A stretch of DNA of 48,915 nt, taken from Lachnospiraceae bacterium (GTDB lineage Bacteria; Bacillota; Clostridia; Lachnospirales; Lachnospiraceae). Under the pieces are notes generated by a model. That model was not told the origin of the DNA and did not search any database. It saw only the letters and a program-made list of their open reading frames with translations. The stretch covers positions 1 to 48,915 of the forward strand of contig JAEELL010000058.1 of NCBI GenBank assembly GCA_016282745.1, given 5' to 3'. Below are positions 1 to 7,250 of the stretch, piece by piece (position 1 is the stretch's first letter; every line of letters starts with the position of its first letter). The translations under genes were made by a program, and so were the position numbers.

Positions 1-413
1 AGCATAAAACCTTTCAAACAGCTCTTCCTGTGTCGGAAACTGCTCCAAAGGAATCTGTCTCTCTTTCCCGGTCAGGAAGTCATGCTCATAGAAAGCATCA
101 CCGTTTGACGAATACGCAAACGGAATATCCATCATCCGAGCGTACGTTATCGCCTGTTGAAGCCCAAACGATACAGAATGATTATTATCCTTTGCTTCCC
201 CAACAGCGATTGGCTTGCCACCATTTAGGTATAATAAATAATCCGCATACTTTGGCTTATTGCGGGCAACCATATTTCCTTTAATATTTATCCGACCATC
301 CGTGATCTTGGTCTCCATCGTAATATGGCACCCCAAGTCGGCTGTATAGCTGGAGTAATATAATTAAGCTTTATATCTTCTTCTGACATCTGTTTTTTAC
401 TTAGTATAGCCAT
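1..413 (-). pseudogene. hsdR: Type I restriction enzyme HsdR, N-terminal part, frameshifted
   Basis: The ATG at 413 lies 1 bp after the stop of the upstream HTH gene. The first frame encodes MAILSKKQMSEEDIKLNYIT and stops at 288 after 41 residues. Homology then continues in another frame, from about 328 to the window edge: ITDGRINIKGNMVARNKPK, a D at the start of ADYLLYL and an EAKDN motif, together the PD-(D/E)XK signature of the HsdR nuclease domain, then SFGLQQAITYARMMDIPFAYSSN split over the same stretch. The two frames join near 325-345, which fits a small indel. HsdR normally cleaves DNA and translocates with HsdM and HsdS, and is about 1000 residues long; the rest lies outside the window. 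It could also be a sequencing error or a phase-variable switch, but I see no homopolymer at the junction. Confidence 0.75.
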
Positions 414-414
414 G

Positions 415-591
415 TCAACCATCCCTCTTACTTTTTCTTGGATCCTCTGGTTTTTTTGTATCTCTTGGAATAAGCCATATTTTCCCCTTTAATATAGCTC
501 CATGAATTCTTCCTTCTTTACAGTAGATAGCTACTCGCCTTTGCGATATCTTCCATATTTTTGAAAACTCTGCCGTTGTTAAATATTCCAT
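415..591 (-). CDS. Small helix-turn-helix (excisionase/MerR-like) protein
   Basis: This is a 58-residue protein beginning MEYLTTAEFSKIWKISQRRV. The pattern 'LTTAEFSKIWKISQRRVAIYC' followed by 'GRIHGAILKGKIWLIP' is the winged-helix excisionase/HTH_17 fold: a helix-turn-helix and a short beta wing with the conserved W-L-I-P. The C-terminus is basic (KPEDPRKSKRDG). The gene ends 1 bp before the HsdR start, so the two are translationally coupled. Small HTH proteins of this type often precede hsdR in Clostridia, probably as regulators; I infer that role. A perfect 10-bp palindrome, TCGTATACGA at 631-640, about 40 bp upstream could be an operator. Confidence 0.7.
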   Translation of the reverse strand: MEYLTTAEFSKIWKISQRRVAIYCKEGRIHGAILKGKIWLIPRDTKKPEDPRKSKRDG

Positions 592-790
592 AAATCATTA
601 TCCTTTATTTAATATGTTGATTCTCTGTTCTCGTATACGAATAGTTTGTTCAAAAAATATAATATAATCTTAATAGGGTATATTCATCATAGAAATCAAT
701 ACAATCTATTAAAAACATATTACTTTGTCTAAATATTATCACATATCAAAGAAAACATAAAGTGACTAAATTAGTATGTAAATATCATTC
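592..790. other. AT-rich intergenic region
   Basis: No coding potential was seen. It holds the upstream region of the minus-strand HTH gene, including a palindrome TCGTATACGA (631-640) and AT-rich stretches that could give promoter elements. It also holds the downstream end of the nuclease operon, without a clear terminator hairpin. Confidence 0.4.
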
Positions 791-1237
791 TCAGCTCTTA
801 TCTGAAATTATCCGAAATATTTTATTTTCTTTATCATATTCGGCAAGTATTACATTGTGTGGAGTTAAAAGGTGTTTGTATCTTCTATAATAATACTCCG
901 CCAAGCTTTCTTTCTGTTTTGGGTGAGTTGACCTGCTCATAACAAGGTATTTCTTGCAATTATTTAGGAATGTAAAATATAAAATTGCTTCGTTTAATGT
1001 TCTAAGCTTTGCGCTTGGAGAATTACCGCTTTCAGTCCATGTATAGCACTTGCACTCAATCACAATCTTGTTGTCTTCACTTGCAATATCATATCTGTGC
1101 TTTCTTGGTGGTTTTCCTATTTCTATTGCCTTTTCCTTTTCAAATTTATGATTCTGATACTCATCACAAAAGTACTTATATACCTTTTCCTGAAATTCAG
1201 CTCCATTGCCCGGATTCTGACTATTACTGTTACTCAT
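791..1237 (-). CDS. PD-(D/E)XK-like nuclease-fold protein
   Basis: A 148-residue protein. Residues 48-65 read RYDIASEDNKIVIECKCY: an acidic residue, a beta-hairpin and then E-x-K, the PD-(D/E)XK catalytic core seen in restriction enzymes and Holliday-junction resolvases. The N-terminus has the usual helix before the core (GAEFQEKVYKYFCDEY), with a helix E in the expected place. The SD AAGGAG, 8 nt before the ATG, supports the start. It is the last gene of a four-gene minus-strand operon, 20 bp after an HNH gene. DNA cleavage is inferred from the motif; a role in defence is inferred from the neighbouring restriction remnant and HNH genes. No methyltransferase partner is visible. Confidence 0.6.
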   Translation of the reverse strand: MSNSNSQNPGNGAEFQEKVYKYFCDEYQNHKFEKEKAIEIGKPPRKHRYDIASEDNKIVIECKCYTWTESGNSPSAKLRTLNEAILYFTFLNNCKKYLVMSRSTHPKQKESLAEYYYRRYKHLLTPHNVILAEYDKENKIFRIISDKS

Positions 1238-1257
1238 ATTATTATCTCCTTGGTGCT

Positions 1258-1998
1258 CTATTTATCACGCTTAGCTCCATTACATTTTGAACATAATACC
1301 TGCAGATTGGATGCTATTGTTTTTCCACCTTTTGCAATAGGAACAATATGGTCGATGTGTAATCCCACTTCATCCGGCATGTATTTTCCGCATATCTGAC
1401 AGGTGTAGTTGTCTCTTTCTTTAATGAACTCTCTTAATTGAGGTTTCATTAAATTTCTCTGTTTCTTTGATTCAAATTCCGATAATGTGCAGCTGAAATC
1501 TATTTCCTTTAATCTGTTATATCGGTACATAATATATGGAAGGTCACACTTATGAGTTGACTGAATCTGTAAAACCTTGTAAGCAGTTTTTACATAATTT
1601 CTTTGTGTGTATCTGGTCTGTTCGCGTACTATGTTAAAATGATACGTATTTTGGTCATCCAATGCTTCGTTGTACTGTCTTATACGTAACTTTTTCAGTC
1701 GAGCGCTTTCTGCTTTTTTCTTATTATCAAGTTTCCACTGAGTCAAAAATCTTTTGTGTTCTCTTATTTCATCCAGACCGAACTCTATAAGATATTCGTC
1801 CAGTAGATTTTCTATCTTAACATTTCTTCTGCCTGTTACGTCAAAATCTTTTTCGAAATATGGATATTTGAACGGCGTTCTAAGTAGATGTTTAAGTATT
1901 GCTTTAATATTATAAATAAGAATTAATAATAATTCTAAAGCGATAAAGACAACAAATACTGTTATTACCGCTACATATATGAAATCGCTTTCAGACAT
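1258..1998 (-). CDS. Membrane-anchored HNH endonuclease
   Basis: A 246-residue protein with one hydrophobic segment near the N-terminus (about residues 7-31), a long basic, helical middle part, and a C-terminal HNH domain. The HNH is complete: C-x2-C (CQICG), the metal-binding DH (LHIDHIVP), N (ASNLQVLC) and C-x2-C (CSKCNG). The start at 1998 is chosen because an AAAGGAG lies 9 nt upstream; an ATG at 2007 directly abuts that SD. A membrane-tethered HNH nuclease is unusual. Anchoring may place the nuclease where incoming DNA enters, which is inference. It sits between two other nuclease-like genes in the operon. Confidence 0.75.
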   Translation of the reverse strand: MSESDFIYVAVITVFVVFIALELLLILIYNIKAILKHLLRTPFKYPYFEKDFDVTGRRNVKIENLLDEYLIEFGLDEIREHKRFLTQWKLDNKKKAESARLKKLRIRQYNEALDDQNTYHFNIVREQTRYTQRNYVKTAYKVLQIQSTHKCDLPYIMYRYNRLKEIDFSCTLSEFESKKQRNLMKPQLREFIKERDNYTCQICGKYMPDEVGLHIDHIVPIAKGGKTIASNLQVLCSKCNGAKRDK

Positions 1999-2057
1999 AG
2001 TTTGCATCTCCTTTCTTATGAGTACTCAATATCTTTACAATATAAAATATATTGGCA

Positions 2058-2636
2058 CTACAATCTAATTGTAAATCTGCCTATAAATTTCGATATGAAT
2101 GATTTCTTTTCAGGTACATCTTCATAGGTTTCTACAATAACAACATTTTTATTATTTTCTTTTGCTTTTTTGTTTAGTCGGATATCTTCGTTAATAATAT
2201 CTTTCACGATAGAATTTACAAGTACTATTTTCCACTTCTTTTTACTTCGTTTTTCATATTCATCAGAATACTCATTCAGGAAAAATACTGCTTCTCTTAG
2301 AGTGATATTATTAACACGGATAAACCACGTATATGCTTTTTTACCATACCCTTTTATTTCTGATAGACCATAATGTTTTACTCCATGGCAAGCCTTACAA
2401 AGAGCATTTATCTCTTTTAGTATCTGATTACCGTCTTTGTATTCCCATGTTTCATGTGCATCCAACTTATCTATTCCGACATTCCTGCCACAGATTTTAC
2501 ATACACCGTTAGCATTGGTTCTTACTGTTCTTCTTATCTTGTTCCACTGAGTCTGTGTCACGCATTTACGGAGATTGTTTTCCCAGTTTGCTTTTGGGAC
2601 TAATTCAATTGTAAGTTTAAGTTCTTCTTTCTTCAT
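2058..2636 (-). CDS. HNH-like zinc-binding protein
   Basis: A 192-residue protein. Residues about 43-90 carry CKICG, then LDAHETWEY, then LCKACHGVKHYG: two Cys pairs framing a D-x-H-E motif, the layout of an HNH/zinc beta-beta-alpha domain often annotated as HNH endonuclease. The N-terminus and the basic C-terminal 100 residues match nothing I recognise. The SD GGAGG, 9 nt before the ATG at 2636, decides the start over an upstream ATG at 2657. It lies about 40 bp after the unknown leaderless gene and 59 bp before the membrane HNH gene. Nuclease activity is plausible but unproven, because the second catalytic His is not obvious. Confidence 0.6.
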   Translation of the reverse strand: MKKEELKLTIELVPKANWENNLRKCVTQTQWNKIRRTVRTNANGVCKICGRNVGIDKLDAHETWEYKDGNQILKEINALCKACHGVKHYGLSEIKGYGKKAYTWFIRVNNITLREAVFFLNEYSDEYEKRSKKKWKIVLVNSIVKDIINEDIRLNKKAKENNKNVVIVETYEDVPEKKSFISKFIGRFTIRL

Positions 2637-2675
2637 CAAATCAAACCTCCATTTCACTGATAAGTGGTTAATTGA

Positions 2676-3119
2676 TTACCACATCTGCTGATACAGTGCC
2701 AAATTGATGATTCGGTCTTTTACTTCATCATCATAAGGTAGCACTGTTTTAATTTCCCAGAAAATATCCGATTTATATACAACCAAAACAAGCTCCGGCT
2801 CTTCGATTATTGAATTAAATATGTGTAGCGGAATTACCCATGAGATATCTTTTATTCTTGCACTGTATATAGGTTTTATATATGTTCTGTCTCGCTCTTG
2901 CATCTTTAATCCGAGTGACAAAGCATTTTGTATCTTTATTGCCAGACTGTCCTCTGCTATATCTTTTATCTCGTCCGGGAATCTTTCTCTCCTTTCATCG
3001 ATGATGTGATAAAGTGCTTTATAGTTTATATCAAACTGCTCATAACTTGCTTCAAAGTAATTCTTGGTATCAAAAAACGTTATAGGTTTGTCTTGTTTTT
3101 TACAATACCATTTATTCAT
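2676..3119 (-). CDS. Unknown protein, first gene of the nuclease operon
   Basis: A 147-residue protein of no family I recognise. It has no signal peptide or membrane segment. The N-terminal half is charged and helical (DERRERFPDEIKDIAEDSLA); the C-terminal half is beta-rich (VLVVYKSDIFWEIKTVLPYDDEV split) and might be a small alpha/beta fold. It lacks an SD: a promoter-like -10 ends only 6 nt before the ATG, so the mRNA may be leaderless. It heads the operon with two HNH-like genes and the PD-(D/E)XK-like gene, and could act as their specificity, immunity or regulatory partner. That role is a guess from position. Confidence 0.55.
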   Translation of the reverse strand: MNKWYCKKQDKPITFFDTKNYFEASYEQFDINYKALYHIIDERRERFPDEIKDIAEDSLAIKIQNALSLGLKMQERDRTYIKPIYSARIKDISWVIPLHIFNSIIEEPELVLVVYKSDIFWEIKTVLPYDDEVKDRIINLALYQQMW

Positions 3120-3155
3120 ACTTTGAGTATATCATAATGTGTAAAATAGCCTCAA
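3117..3155 (-). promoter_or_regulatory. Promoter giving a probable leaderless mRNA
   Basis: On the minus strand a TTGAGG (3150-3155), an 18-bp spacer and TATACT (3126-3131) precede the ATG at 3119. Only 6 nt separate the -10 box from the ATG, so transcription would start at or next to the A of the ATG. No Shine-Dalgarno sequence is present. Confidence 0.5.
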
Positions 3156-3528
3156 CTGTATTTCCCTGATACTCTAACAAATGTTAGCGATAATCGACTT
3201 TTTATAGAATTTTTTTTCAGTGTATAGTGATTATAAAAATAGACTTTATTATTTCTATTAATTATGATTGTAAAAGAATAAAGTTCACTTTTTTATAAAA
3301 TGTACTTTATCAGTGTTTTCGGGCATTTGAAGTATATTTTCAAAAAGTCCATTATTTTTTACTTTTTTATGTCATAACATTTATAAGTAAAAAAAATTTT
3401 TTCAGAAAAATGTACTTTATTCTACTATAAAGCAAGGTCAGAAAGCTCATTATTCTGAACTTTCTGACCTATCATTATCATAGAAGATCTAATTTACAGA
3501 CTTTATTTCACAGTCTCTAATTTGCAAT
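3140..3528. other. Very AT-rich intergenic region with recurring TGTACTTTAT
   Basis: About 390 bp without a credible gene. It contains several poly-T and poly-A runs and recurring, imperfectly repeated words of the type GACTTTATT, TGTACTTTATC and TGTACTTTATTC between 3240 and 3425. A hairpin lies at its right end (listed separately). Confidence 0.4.
3435..3470 (-). terminator. Hairpin downstream of the secreted-protein genes
   Basis: An 11-bp perfect stem, AGGTCAGAAAG (3435-3445) with CTTTCTGACCT (3460-3470), and a 14-nt loop. On the minus strand it is followed by TTGCTTTAT, a weak U-tract. It lies about 60 bp after the stop of the gene at 3529-4041. Confidence 0.5.
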
Positions 3529-4041
3529 TTAATTGTAAACTATCTTCACTTTTTTAATCTTTTTTATTTTTGATTTTTTTACACTTATCAAATATGAATC
3601 GGTGCGATACTTCACCACAGTCGTAGTACTCATACCAGGCTCAAGTGTAATGTTCTTATTCACATTAACTATTAATCTATCAGTACCTTTTTCTACTGAT
3701 GACAAATTGTATGTTGAATGATTAACATCAACGTTGTCTGTCACAAATATTAATGCATTCTTTTTAAAGAATTTCTTATTGTACTTATTCAATTCTTTAA
3801 TATATTTTTTAGGTGAATTGAAATTATTCTTTACATAGTTCTTCGTCTTTTTTAAATCATTGTACGATTTTATTATTTTTCTATACTGCTTTCCTTTATC
3901 ACCATTTTTTAAATAAATACCTTCAACATGAATTTCTTTTGAAGTATAATTCTTAACGGACTTGTTGCCACCCAAAACTACCGATGTAGTCATTGCTCCA
4001 ATCATAAATATAGTTAAAACAAAACAAGTAATCTTCTTAAT
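3529..4041 (-). CDS. Secreted protein of unknown function with AUU or lost start codon
   Basis: The only ATG that opens a long frame (4005) falls inside a hydrophobic stretch and has no SD. Extending the frame upstream restores a typical signal peptide, KKITCFVLTIFMIGAMTTS, with two Lys at its front. No ATG, GTG or TTG precedes it. The candidate start is ATT at 4039-4041, 8 nt after GAGAGG. The mature part (about 145 residues) is very Lys-rich, ends in a Lys-rich beta region (VKKSKIKKIKKVKIVYN) and resembles cell-surface proteins, but I recognise no family. It lies 44 bp after the membrane-protein gene at 4086-4562. The gene may be poorly expressed or decayed. Confidence 0.55.
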   Translation of the reverse strand: MKKITCFVLTIFMIGAMTTSVVLGGNKSVKNYTSKEIHVEGIYLKNGDKGKQYRKIIKSYNDLKKTKNYVKNNFNSPKKYIKELNKYNKKFFKKNALIFVTDNVDVNHSTYNLSSVEKGTDRLIVNVNKNITLEPGMSTTTVVKYRTDSYLISVKKSKIKKIKKVKIVYN

Positions 4042-4085
4042 TGCATTATCCTCTCTATAAGTATTTTACATAATTAAGTTTTTAA

Positions 4086-4562
4086 CTATTCCAACTTAAT
4101 TTTTTCTAATCCTAAATCCCACTCTTCATTTGCCATATCTATATAGGCATTTATTTTATCTTTATTAAATTCTACAAAATTTGCAAACTCATTTGAAACC
4201 AACTTACTATCACCGGTAAAATTTATTCTATGTACTTTCCCTGTATCATCCTTAATAAACATATAAATCTTTGTGCAACTGCCATTTTTTCCATCCATAA
4301 ATAATATCATATGTTCATCTGTTGTTGTATCTGCAATCATAAAATTAAAGTTAAATGATTCAAGACCAGGTGCTATATAAGTCAAACTATACTTACCTCT
4401 ATGTACCTCCGCGGAAAAATTATCTATTTCATACCCTCCTTTAGAAATGTATTTTTCAGTTATTTTATCACTCTTTTTCTCATGATAAATAAAATATCCA
4501 ATTAAAACAATAGCTAATATACTCAGCACTATTATTCTTGTTTTGAGGTACTCTTTCGTCAT
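4086..4562 (-). CDS. Single-pass membrane-anchored protein, unknown
   Basis: A 158-residue protein starting MTKEYLKTRIIVLSILAIVL. One N-terminal transmembrane helix (about residues 8-26) is followed by a 130-residue extracytoplasmic domain with alternating beta strands and no recognised motif. The start at 4562 follows GGAGG by 11 nt; an upstream ATG at 4601 has no SD. Orientation with the C-terminus outside is inferred from the basic residues before the helix. It is co-oriented with the secreted-protein gene downstream and with the DUF3592-like gene upstream, but the latter is about 200 bp away and may have its own promoter. Confidence 0.6.
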   Translation of the reverse strand: MTKEYLKTRIIVLSILAIVLIGYFIYHEKKSDKITEKYISKGGYEIDNFSAEVHRGKYSLTYIAPGLESFNFNFMIADTTTDEHMILFMDGKNGSCTKIYMFIKDDTGKVHRINFTGDSKLVSNEFANFVEFNKDKINAYIDMANEEWDLGLEKIKLE

Positions 4563-4760
4563 AATTCTATTATCCTCCCATATTATTTTGTTGTTCACCA
4601 TGATGATAAAATTATATCTATAAATAATACCGTATTTTGAAAAAAAAGCAAATTTTTGAAAAAAACTTCAATTACTGCTATATATAAAATGAGGGTACTT
4701 TTTTGCTGTACACTCTTAAGAAAAGTTTATTTTGCTTTAATAATACTGAATATATCTTTT

Positions 4761-5201
4761 TTACCTGTATACAATGAAAAGAATAATTCCAGCAGAAAGA
4801 CTAATTGCTCCCACAGCAGTAAAAACATATGAAAGCACCCTATGTACCTTTTCTTCTTCGACATAGAATTCATCGTGTTTGTTTGGATTATAATGTACTG
4901 TAACAAGCTGACCGTCTTTGAATTGTGGTTCGGAATTACCGAACTTTGATTCTTTTACAATTGTTTCATCTCCCACAGTGTATTCAAATACCGGATGCCA
5001 GCCTATATCATACCATCCACCATTTACATTATAATCTTTATGAAGAACCGACTCTCTTACTCTTCCATGGGTAATTGAAGTACAATTCTTTTCTTTCTTC
5101 TTTCTGTTCTTAATCAATAGGATTCCTATTGTAAAAAAAACAATTCCAACCAGACCATAAATTCCCAAAAAAATTAATCCTGATCCCAAAGAAGTTTCCA
5201 T
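4761..5201 (-). CDS. DUF3592-like membrane protein
   Basis: A 146-residue protein with a transmembrane helix at about residues 8-30, a basic stretch (KNRKKKEK), a central soluble domain and a second transmembrane helix at about 120-143. The middle reads HPVFEYTVGDETIVKES, then QFKDGQLVTVHYNPNKHDEFYV. The pattern 'P.F.Y.v....' followed by 'G..V.V.YNP..p' is the DUF3592 signature. Function is unknown for the family. AGGTGA, 9 nt before the ATG, supports the start. It is the first gene of the minus-strand group 3529-5201 and lies across a 785-bp divergent region from the GntR operon. Confidence 0.65.
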   Translation of the reverse strand: METSLGSGLIFLGIYGLVGIVFFTIGILLIKNRKKKEKNCTSITHGRVRESVLHKDYNVNGGWYDIGWHPVFEYTVGDETIVKESKFGNSEPQFKDGQLVTVHYNPNKHDEFYVEEEKVHRVLSYVFTAVGAISLSAGIILFIVYR

Positions 5202-5817
5202 TATAACACATCACCTTTTACCTTATCTCTCTATTATTTTTCTATTATTTCTTTATATTTCACCCATATATTCTTAGTGTCACACCTAAAATTAAGGACT
5301 CTCTCTTGCTACTAATTTTATCATCATGAATATTATAAGTCAAACGCCTTGGAGTTCAGCACAAAAATACACAAAAATGTATTAATGTCATACACTCTCA
5401 TACATTTTGAAACATGCACATAATTTTATATTCAGTTACACCCAAGGATTTCTTCATTATATATCCCTTTTGGCAAAATTCATTTTGAGGATGTATGCTT
5501 ATTCAACTTGATTTCATTACGCTTACATCCCTTTTTGATTTTTCTTCACATGGGATGCCGGAGGTAACTTTTTTCTCAGAAACTCCTGACAACCCGTTTG
5601 GAGAATTCTTCACATGGGATGCCGGGCATAACTTTTTCATCAGAAACTCCCTGCCTTGCTTTTGAAGACAATCCTTCTAAGCATGTCTCATTTGTTATTT
5701 CGAAATCCATTGATATAATTGCTCATCTTGTTATTTTTGAAAGCATCTGTAATTCACGTTTCAAAAGTATACGATTTCTGAAAACTGCTTATATCCGTTT
5801 CGAAAAGAATAATCTCA
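5202..5817. other. Divergent intergenic region carrying 64-bp-period repeats
   Basis: This is the first part of the 785 bp between the DUF3592-like gene and the GntR gene. It holds a repeat locus at 5488-5679. A possible 92-residue reading frame at 5598-5876 overlaps the repeats, has no SD and matches nothing, so I do not call it. Confidence 0.5.
5488..5679. repeat. Three-unit 64-bp-period repeat, locus 1
   Basis: Units begin at 5488, 5552 and 5616, exactly 64 bp apart. The best conserved block is TTCTTCACATGGGATGCCGG, seen at 5542 and 5606. Unit 1 opens with AGGATGTATGC and closes with GCTTACATCC, a near-perfect 10-bp inverted repeat. The C(A/T)(T/A)CCC block falls at offset 38 of units 1 and 2, the same offset as in the larger array at 12093-12540, so the two loci belong to one family. 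Units here are more diverged. Confidence 0.7.
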
Positions 5818-5846
5818 AAATTGTATGGTACTTTTTCATACAATTT
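5818..5846. promoter_or_regulatory. Distal ATTGTAT/ATACAAT operator-like inverted repeat
   Basis: A perfect 10-bp inverted repeat, AAATTGTATG (5818-5827) and CATACAATTT (5837-5846), with a 9-nt spacer. It shares the ATTGTAT half-site with the repeat at 5890-5914 and lies just upstream of the GntR promoter. Confidence 0.5.
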
Positions 5847-5858
5847 TCCCGAAATCTA

Positions 5859-5887
5859 TTGACATATTCATTTTGACATCCTATCAT
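5859..5887 (+). promoter_or_regulatory. Sigma-A promoter of the GntR/ABC operon
   Basis: TTGACA (5859-5864), a 17-bp spacer and TATCAT (5882-5887). This is close to the housekeeping consensus. It is followed at once by two inverted repeats that would block transcription when bound. Confidence 0.7.
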
Positions 5888-5889
5888 AC

Positions 5890-5948
5890 ATTGTATGGTA
5901 TCGGGTAATACAATTTATCATTTGCATAATACACTTTGTATCATGCAA
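5890..5948 (+). promoter_or_regulatory. Two operator-like inverted repeats for the GntR regulator
   Basis: Repeat 1 has ATTGTAT (5890-5896) and ATACAAT (5908-5914). Repeat 2 has TTGCATAATAC (5922-5932) and GTATCATGCAA (5938-5948), one mismatch in 11 bp with a 5-nt spacer. Both lie between the -10 box and the start codon. YtrA-type GntR proteins repress their own operons, so these are the likely sites. Confidence 0.55.
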
Positions 5949-5986
5949 TCAGATAATTAAAATAATAACAGAAAGGAGATTTGCTT

Positions 5987-6364
5987 ATGCTTACAGTTAA
6001 TTTCCAATCAAGAACTCCCGTATATATGCAGTTATACGAGAATTTCATACGAATGGTTTCTGTTGGCGCAATCAAGCCCCACGAGAAACTTCCACCTGTG
6101 AGAACCCTTGCTTCTGACCTGGGAATCAATCCCAGCACAGTCCAGAAAGCTTATAAGATGTTAGAGGAAGAAGGTTATATATATTCGACTGTTGGAAGCG
6201 GCAGTTTTGTTTCCGAAAGGTTTGATGATAATGAAGCGGGTAAACAGATTGCACGCAAGGAACTAAAAGGTGCTCTTGCAGAGGCTTACAAGAAAGGCAT
6301 TTCAAAAGATGAGATGCACCAAATGATTGATGATATTGATGTTTTAAAAGGGGTGAAGAATTAA
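5987..6364 (+). CDS. GntR-family (YtrA subfamily) transcriptional regulator
   Basis: A 125-residue protein: an N-terminal winged HTH (about residues 8-75) with the family motifs PVYMQLYENFIRMVSVGAI, KLPPVRTLASDLGINPSTVQ and GYIYSTVGSGSFV, and only about 45 residues after it. That short tail marks the YtrA subfamily, which dimerises without a large ligand domain and typically represses adjacent ABC transporter genes in response to antibiotics or envelope stress. The ATG at 5987 is chosen because AAGGAG lies 8 nt upstream; an in-frame TTG at 5981 sits too close. One base separates its stop from the ABC ATPase start. The operators listed above indicate autoregulation. Confidence 0.9.
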   Translation: MLTVNFQSRTPVYMQLYENFIRMVSVGAIKPHEKLPPVRTLASDLGINPSTVQKAYKMLEEEGYIYSTVGSGSFVSERFDDNEAGKQIARKELKGALAEAYKKGISKDEMHQMIDDIDVLKGVKN

Positions 6365-6365
6365 T

Positions 6366-7250
6366 ATGATAGAGATAAAAAAACTGACTAAAAAATTTGA
6401 TGAGACCATTGCTCTCAATGATATGAATTGCAAAATATATGACGGCAGTATCACAGGTCTTACAGGTAGTAACGGAAGCGGAAAGAGTACACTTCTTCGA
6501 ACCCTTTCAGGCGTATATGCTCCTGACGGTGGTGAGATTATTATTGACGACGAATTGGCATTTGACAATCCGTCAATCAAGGAACAGTGTTTCTTCATAT
6601 CTGATTTTCCTTATTTTTACAATGACAGTACTTTGAGAAAAATGGCGGATTTGTATCGCGGGCTCTATTCCACATGGGACGAAGAATATTTCCAAAAATT
6701 GTGTTCACTATTTCCAATAGGGAATGACAAAAAAATAATAAACATGAGTAAGGGTATGCAAAGACAGGCTTCTTTGATACTTGCATTTTCCACAAGACCA
6801 AAGTATCTCTTTTTGGATGAAATATTTGATGGTCTTGACCCTGTAATCAGAAAGACTTTGAAGTCACTTCTTATACAGGAAGTAACAGACAACAACATGA
6901 CCTGCATTATCGCGTCACACAATTTAAGAGAAATTGATGACATATGCGACAACATAATTCTTTTACATGCTGGAAATGTTATCGCTAAAGATGACACTGA
7001 TACCATCAAGAATAGAATCCACAAAATTCAGCTTGCATTTACCACAATGCCCGAAGGTGATATTTTTGACGGATTAGATGTCCGGATTTTAAATCATTTA
7101 GGCAACTACTACTCTGTAATGATTAAAGGTAACGAGAAAGAAATTATGGACAAACTCAATGCACTGAATCCTGCATTTATAGAATTGTTACCTGCAACAT
7201 TGGAAGAAGTATTTATTAATGAAATGGAGGGTATTGGATATGGAAAATAA
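6366..7250 (+). CDS. ABC transporter ATP-binding protein (YtrB-like)
   Basis: A 294-residue ATPase. It has Walker A GSNGSGKST (about residue 36), a modified signature MSKGMQRQ in place of LSGGQ, Walker B YLFLDE with a D-loop GLDP, and the switch His in SHN. The C-terminal 80 residues form an accessory domain typical of drug- or bacitracin-type exporter ATPases. It lies 1 bp after the regulator and overlaps the permease start by 11 bp, so the three form one operon. The substrate is unknown; with a YtrA regulator, a cell-wall antibiotic or peptide is the common case. Confidence 0.9.
   Translation: MIEIKKLTKKFDETIALNDMNCKIYDGSITGLTGSNGSGKSTLLRTLSGVYAPDGGEIIIDDELAFDNPSIKEQCFFISDFPYFYNDSTLRKMADLYRGLYSTWDEEYFQKLCSLFPIGNDKKIINMSKGMQRQASLILAFSTRPKYLFLDEIFDGLDPVIRKTLKSLLIQEVTDNNMTCIIASHNLREIDDICDNIILLHAGNVIAKDDTDTIKNRIHKIQLAFTTMPEGDIFDGLDVRILNHLGNYYSVMIKGNEKEIMDKLNALNPAFIELLPATLEEVFINEMEGIGYGK

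Noticed and set aside
5598-5876. A 92-residue gene on the plus strand
   Set aside because: It starts inside the 64-bp repeats, has no SD and no resemblance to known proteins, and its length fits chance.
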